DNA of 64,000 nucleotides from Helicoverpa zea (Eukaryota > Arthropoda > Insecta > Lepidoptera > Noctuidae). Shown piece after piece: positions 58,592 through 64,000 of the stretch; position 1 is the first letter of the stretch, and every line of letters begins with the position of its first letter. A program made the translations under genes and the position numbers. The notes beneath the pieces are model-generated. The model was not told where the DNA came from and searched no databases. It saw only the letters and a list, made by a program, of their open reading frames with translations. The DNA is taken from contig NC_061469.1 of NCBI RefSeq assembly GCF_022581195.2, positions 9,232,501 through 9,296,500 on the forward strand, read 5' to 3'.

Positions 58592-61500
58592 TAATTAATT
58601 TTGTCAAAAAATATGGTGTACAATAATTAGTACTTTATAGGCCACATATTTTTGCCTCGTACAGGCCTATAAAATTAAACATATGAAATATGTACCTGTT
58701 GTTACCTCGTCTTAATTAAACAATTAATTAATATGACAGCAAAGTGCTTCTATTAACTAGTTTTAGAGCCAAACTGCATAAAGTTGAAGGTTGCAGTCGA
58801 TTGCTCAGCCATTTGACTAATTGTATCGTCACGCGATCGAAAGTAAAATACTCGTATATAGCTGCTCCATATTATAACAAGGACTACATAAAATATAAAA
58901 GCCAAGCTAGTTTGAAGATATTTTTTTTTGTAATTAACAATATACTCCTGTTTAGAAAAAAAGGGGAAATGATATGATAGGTTTGTCACTTTAGTGAAAA
59001 AATTAACGCAAAGACGAAGTATAAAAAGTCTGACATGTCAACATCTACTATTAAAAAGTACGGAAAATTAATCACATTGAAACAAACGTAAAGAGCCGCG
59101 ACGTCGTATGCCATTCCTTCTTTGTTAAACTTTACTAGCTCAAACTGAAAGCAACAATATTCATTTGTCATGTGAAAGTACCAACGTTTGCAGAAATTAC
59201 GAAACAGCAGCGTTACCCTAATAGCCAACTAAAACGAAAATTTAGAACTTCTGCAATCTAAATCACTAGATAATAATCATAAGTACACAGTTTTCGATGC
59301 AAAAATTCCAACAAAACTTTCAATACAAAAGGCTATTTTAGCCTTGCATCCATATAAAACGTTCAACTATATTATTTACGTACCGTCATTGTCACGCACA
59401 TGACATTGCGGTTCCATTAAAGAACTATATCAGGACAAACTTAGAACTACCACCCTCGTAACTAAACCCACACAAAAATGAACTGTATTACTTCAACATA
59501 AGGATGTATGTTAGGTTTGGTGATTGTAACATAAGTTGGCAGTAATACAGCTTCATAATGACATTTATTAGGAGTCGTATTCGGTACATGACAATAATTA
59601 AAATCCATGCACGAAGGTTCTGTGCCACACCGTACCGTGTACGTAATCTTTAGCATAATATTGAGCTTTCAAATTATTGGTTTTGTTAAAAATTATTTGG
59701 TATATGTACCTTTTGTAAATTGGTATTATTCAGTTTTTGATGTAGAAGTTTTAGTTTGCGTGTTTTCCCATGTATTGTGTGAGGGAATTGAATTTGGGTT
59801 GGTTTTGTTTGCCGTAGAATGTTCGGGCCTTTTCTTTTATGTGATTTCATGGCATCATGTAGTCTTTTAATAGTACCATCGCATCAATTGACTTTGCATT
59901 TCTGAAGTTAACCATTTAACTCCTTTGCCTTTAAGATGCATCTTCTTAAGACTTAAGTTTTTTTAAATCTTGCATTACATAGGAACTATGCCACATTTTA
60001 AAATTAGACCACCCACACCATTTTTATTTGACTACATTTTTGCACTAATTGCACGCCCATAAGCATAATTTTATTCAAGTATGTTGCCTCAGCACGTGTC
60101 TTGAGAAGAGGGTGCATACCAAGTGCACCTTAATATACATATATTAATGTGTGTGGCCAATGGGACGGAACTCGCATACCGAGCAGTTTGTTTGACTTTT
60201 TAATTTTCTCCAAGCAAAATTTGTAAACACCCCGTTTACGGGTGGAACAAGGAGCGATGTATAGTGTTATTGGGTAAACATTGATTTATTTTGTGTAAGT
60301 CTTAGATTGGAGAATATCAAGGTTTGCATATTTTTTCATTCGATCTCCTTATTTGCCTGTTTTCACATTCGAGTACTTACTTACCTACCAGAATAAAATG
60401 AGTAAAATCCTTGCTTTAGAAAGTAGGAATATGGCAACAGACAGCGGCATCGCTTGAAATTAACGTGGTTATTAATAGTTATGAAGTACTATTGGATAAC
60501 TGGTAACCCCATACTTAGGTACTCACAAAAGTGTAGGTAGGCATATGTCAAAAAATATCAATCACATTTTGGACTAACAAAACCCATTTCAAAAGGACAA
60601 AAGCGCTAAGTTTTCAAGTCTGCCAATAAAACTTGGTTGGCGGATACTTGGTCCATCTTTGCCCGTGACGTGCCTCCCATAAACCAAAAGTGACGTCCTT
60701 AATGCGATTGCTCCTCTAATTATATCCGAAATTTCCAAAAATTCGAGACGTCACCCCCTCCCTCCCGTCCTTTTTAACCCATTAGCTGAAACTTTAGGCG
60801 AACTCGCACTTTTCAAACTGCCACGAGAGGCAGTCAAAGAATAAGTCGAGATGGTGTTTTTTTGCGTTTATTTTGTAGTTTTTTACCTACTTTTTGCCCA
60901 CTTTTTCTCGGTGAAATGGTAATTAGACTCCGTGAGGTTGAATGCAGTTTTATATTTGCTTGTTTTTTATTGAGTTCATAAAATTATATTAAAGTTTTTA
61001 TTGAAAGAAAATCTAACTATACCTAAAGGACATAAGAACCTAATGTTCTGGAATATTCTTTGCTGTAGATCCCACATTCGCAACGCTCAAATGACGATTG
61101 TCTGTTCCTAGCTCTCTTTTATTTTACTCTTACCTAAAAACTATCAATAACTATAAATTTGTTATTACTTGGAAGAGCGGAATTGCCCTGCCACAAGAAA
61201 TTATATTTTCTTAAAAGGGCATTCCCAACCGTAAAAATTGTAATTATTTATAAGTTATTGAAATAAAAAAACTTATTAAACTTATAGCTAAGACTACATA
61301 TTATAATTATGTGATAATCCTGCACTAGTCAGAATTAGATAACAGCAGCGGCCAATTTCTCTAATCAATACTCGATTCCTCGAACTTGATGTAAGCATGT
61401 ATGTAATTCCAATAATTGGATCTTGGTGATTCCATTTTAGCATAAATCTAATAAAATACTTCAGATTCAAAAATTGGAGCATTTTGAAAACAAAATTACA

Positions 61501-62170
61501 GCAGGACTTGAATCACGAAAGTCATACATTTTAACTTCGTAGATTCCGAAAACCTCAGGAGATTTTGACGGACCTACAAGTTATGTAGTTATTCTCCCAG
61601 AGGTTTTAAGCTTGTAGGCTCAATATAGAAACTCCGTCCCGTCAGACGCAATTCCCGACAAAAAATAGTCATTTTCTTGATTCTTTCACGCGTCACTGAA
61701 GTCGTTCACGATAGCGTTAACTTAGACTCCTTTAGATAAAGCCATTTGCTACTTCATTCTCAACTTTATCACTGTGGGGTAAGGCTTATAATATCTTCTT
61801 TATGACACAAAGTATGGGGTGTTAGTACTCGACTGATAAGAAGTGGAAATTAAGACCGTGAGTAATGATTACAGATTTACATTTCAAACTAATTTATATG
61901 TAATGGCTTTATCTATTTTTTCTTTATATTACTTTTACAAATAGTCGTAAGTTGTACCTAGTAATGAAAATACGCCCTGTTTTATCGCTGTCGTGTTTAT
62001 TGTTTACGATTGAATTATCTTTTTACTTGCATGCTGGTAATTGCCAAAAATATGATGACTGCTTTGTAAATTAGTGACATCCTTCGACTAAATCCTGCAA
62101 CGCATTGAAGATTTATCCAATAATCTTATAGGACGAGCGAAAATAATACAATTTCTGGACCATAGCTTAA
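58592..62170. other. Stretch without a supported gene
   Basis: A cysteine-containing 64-codon minus frame at 59,462-59,656 reads plausibly but has no family signature. A GC-richer block at 60,650-60,840 contains two GACGTC(C/A) motifs and CCCCCTCCCTCCCGTCC. No exon can be supported. Confidence 0.35.
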
Positions 62171-62967
62171 AGAATAGGGTATTTTAGTCTAGATGAGAAA
62201 AAAATTAAAAGTGTATTACAATGATTGTTTAGAGGAAAAGCAATCGGGAAATGTTAGTTTCACTTCGTAAGGTACATAAATATATTTTTTATTGCAGTTT
62301 AAAGTTTTTAGGTTTTTTTATCTGTCTTTGAACACTACGAAATGTCGCCGCCATGCTAATGACGTCATTACGGTAGTAAACAAAAGTGTATAACCTCTAA
62401 ATATTATCCACATTTCCCAAAGTATTGATTCTTGAAGTAGTTAACCTATCATTAAATAGTATATTTCATTAGATAGGTAATGTTAATACAGTTACTTACA
62501 TCAAAGTGATCTTCACAAAAGTATAAACGAGATTTATCTGATAACAGTCCGGGATCTCGTCTCGCAACTTTTAACCAAGTGTTTCTCATATTTATATCCA
62601 CTGGTACTGGAATCCATAATTTGTCTGGTGTTTTTACACTAGTGTTCTCACATTCAGAAACAACACGCCAACGATACGGAGCATAATTACTCATTATTAA
62701 AATTTTCAATACATATCAAAATATGTATTACTGACAGCTGTAGTTTGTTTACTAACGTAATGACGTCATGACCAAAAAACAATCATGGCGTCCGTTGTGT
62801 GCCGCGTTTTCGCGAAATACGCGCGAAATTTGAAATTATGATAAAACAATTAATTTATATTCGTACATAACGTGAGAAAAAAAAATATTTTTAATTTTTT
62901 AGAGATATATTAAGACTAAAGAATTTATTTAAGATATATTTCAAAAATGCATGTAATACCCTATTCT
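62171..62967 (-). mobile_element. THAP-carrying element remnant with nested inverted repeats
   Basis: Outer inverted repeats AGAATAGGGTATT (62,171-62,183) and AATACCCTATTCT (62,955-62,967) are perfect over 13 bases. Inner arms at 62,359-62,384 and 62,744-62,769 pair at 25 of 26 bases and each contains the palindrome TGACGTCA. Between the inner arms is a THAP-domain exon on the minus strand. THAP domains are the DNA-binding part of P-element-type transposases and of domesticated derivatives, so this is likely a deletion derivative of a coding transposon. No target duplication is evident next to the outer arms. Confidence 0.5.
62500..62694 (-). pseudogene. THAP-domain first exon, zinc ligand missing
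   Basis: From ATG at 62,694 (an in-frame ATG also lies at 62,709) the minus strand encodes MSNYAPYRWRVVSECENTSV, then TPDKLWIPVP, a WLKVARRDP helix region and FCEDHFD. This is the pattern of a THAP zinc finger, whose ligands are C-x2-4-C...C-x2-H. The second Cys (ECENTS) and the C-x2-H pair (FCEDHF) are present, but the first Cys is replaced by Arg (RWRVV, where related proteins have Cys). The exon ends at GAT followed by a consensus donor GTAAGT (62,499-62,494), and the 16 residues after that in the open frame are intron. No downstream exon is found in the window. Lost zinc coordination suggests a dead copy. Confidence 0.65.
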
Positions 62968-63077
62968 ACGTCAGAGTCCGTTGGGGGAATTGTAATAAGT
63001 CTGACACTAGGTGATAAAACCACTCACTCGATAAGGGGAAGAAATACACAGTTAATTATATTGTAATTATTCTCGGA

Positions 63078-63622
63078 TTTCCAATACCATTGCATTAACT
63101 TTATCAATACTAACAAGAAGACCAGTCTATAAATACATTAAGAAAACAAACTACTATTAAAACAATAATGTAGGCACACACGGGGCGCGCAACGTGCGGC
63201 ATGCGAGCACATAGGTGCCGCTGACAGCTCTGAACAAGACTGATTGTCTGACAGACTCTTATGTAAGGTGGGTGTGGAGATGGCCTTATAGAGGCCTTAA
63301 ACCTGGACCCAAGAAACACAAAATTAGTACACATAGTGATTATTTCCAAATTATTGTTTGATACCAAGGCTCATCGGTGCAACTCACGCTATAAGAAGAA
63401 GATTCCCTGATTGCCAATGCCATTGCAGACTTTATCAATACTAACAAGATGGCCAGTCGTTAAATACATTTGGAAAACCAACTGCTATTAAAACAATAAT
63501 GTAAGCACACACGGGGCGCGCAACGTGCGGCATGCGAGCACATAGGTGCCGCTGACAGCTCTGAACAAGACTGATTGTCTGCCAGACTCTTATGTAAGTT
63601 AAGTGTGGAGATGGCCTTATAG
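63078..63622 (+). repeat. Local direct duplication with a GC-rich identical core
   Basis: Positions 63,078-63,290 and 63,409-63,621 are direct copies with an offset of 331 bases, roughly 90% alike. A 77-base core, beginning GCACACACGGGGCGCGCAAC (63,174-63,250 and 63,505-63,581), is identical. The core is far more GC-rich than its surroundings. The reading frames are not conserved between copies, so it is not protein coding. It may be a dispersed repeat that duplicated or a regulatory or non-coding RNA unit. Confidence 0.85.
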
Positions 63623-64000
63623 TTAAATGATTATAAAACTCGGAACAATGTAGAATATTTAAATTAGCATGCTTAAGCTGAATAAATTATTTATTGAGTT
63701 ATATTAGTTTTGATTCTTCACACAATTTATTCACACTCATCTAATTTTGCTACATAAATAGGTATGTTTTGTACCAACCCCTAAAATGTCCTGTGTCACT
63801 CAGGCTCGGTTTCACTGTTTACCTATAAAGGTTTAGTTGTCTAATACCAGATATTGCTATCTGAGATTTTTGGAACTAAAAGTTATAGATTCTTTGTTAG
63901 ATAAGTTAGGTATCAGATATCTGATAGATTATTAGAGACTGCTTTTACTATATAGACGACGACACGATAAAACGTATTAGAAATGCAGTCAAAAACAAAT
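63623..64000. other. AT-rich end of the window
   Basis: No coding frame, RNA or repeat boundary is recognised here. Confidence 0.4.

Noticed and set aside
59462..59656. 64-codon minus-strand frame with four cysteines and a plausible amino-acid mix
   Set aside because: There is no signal peptide, no family pattern and no splice-bounded partner exon. It was kept out for lack of support.

Overview
The window looks like a gene-poor, AT-rich stretch of a lepidopteran (moth or butterfly) nuclear genome. The evidence is the repeat content. It holds several interspersed sequences that I recognise as common in Lepidoptera: a tRNA-derived SINE ending in a GGGAGATGATG-type tail, the repeat beginning CCGGCCAAGTGCGAGTCGG and ending TTTGGGTACGGAACCCTA, RTE/SINE-like tails with CTTTATAATATTAGTATAG, and the CAT-microsatellite-linked 'CCACTGCTGAACATAGACCTCC' repeat. 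I found no convincing host protein-coding gene, tRNA, rRNA or CRISPR array. Almost all the protein coding I can support belongs to transposable elements.

Layout: 1-12.9 kb is a mosaic of small non-autonomous elements. It contains two hAT-like MITEs with 8-bp target duplications (one nested in an older RTE-like tail), a TA-flanked MITE, a MITE lying between two tandemly repeated flanks, a full SINE with a 16-bp target duplication, and several repeat fragments. 12.9-28.1 kb is mostly unannotatable AT-rich DNA with a few foldback repeats and short GC-rich islands. At 28.1-29.1 kb a TIR-bounded element carries a possible terminal coding exon. 34,128-42,749 is a complete BEL/Pao LTR retrotransposon on the minus strand. 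Its 1,242-bp LTRs differ at one base, it has a CAAAT target duplication, and it encodes gag, protease, reverse transcriptase, RNase H and integrase. A frame change at a homopolymer in gag is the only obvious lesion.

42.8-55.9 kb is again AT-rich, with MITEs, including a 549-bp hAT MITE with an 8-bp target duplication at 50.06-50.61 kb. 55,924-58,589 is an apparently intact Tc1/mariner-superfamily element with unusually long (452 bp) inverted repeats. Its transposase, read across one 292-bp intron, is a complete 359-residue DD41D protein. 62.2-63.0 kb carries a THAP-domain first exon inside nested inverted repeats, and 63.1-63.6 kb is a local duplication with a GC-rich core. The two autonomous-looking elements, BEL/Pao and DD41D mariner, are the functional centre of the window; the rest is their non-autonomous and decayed company, plus sequence that may be intronic or intergenic DNA of an unseen host gene.
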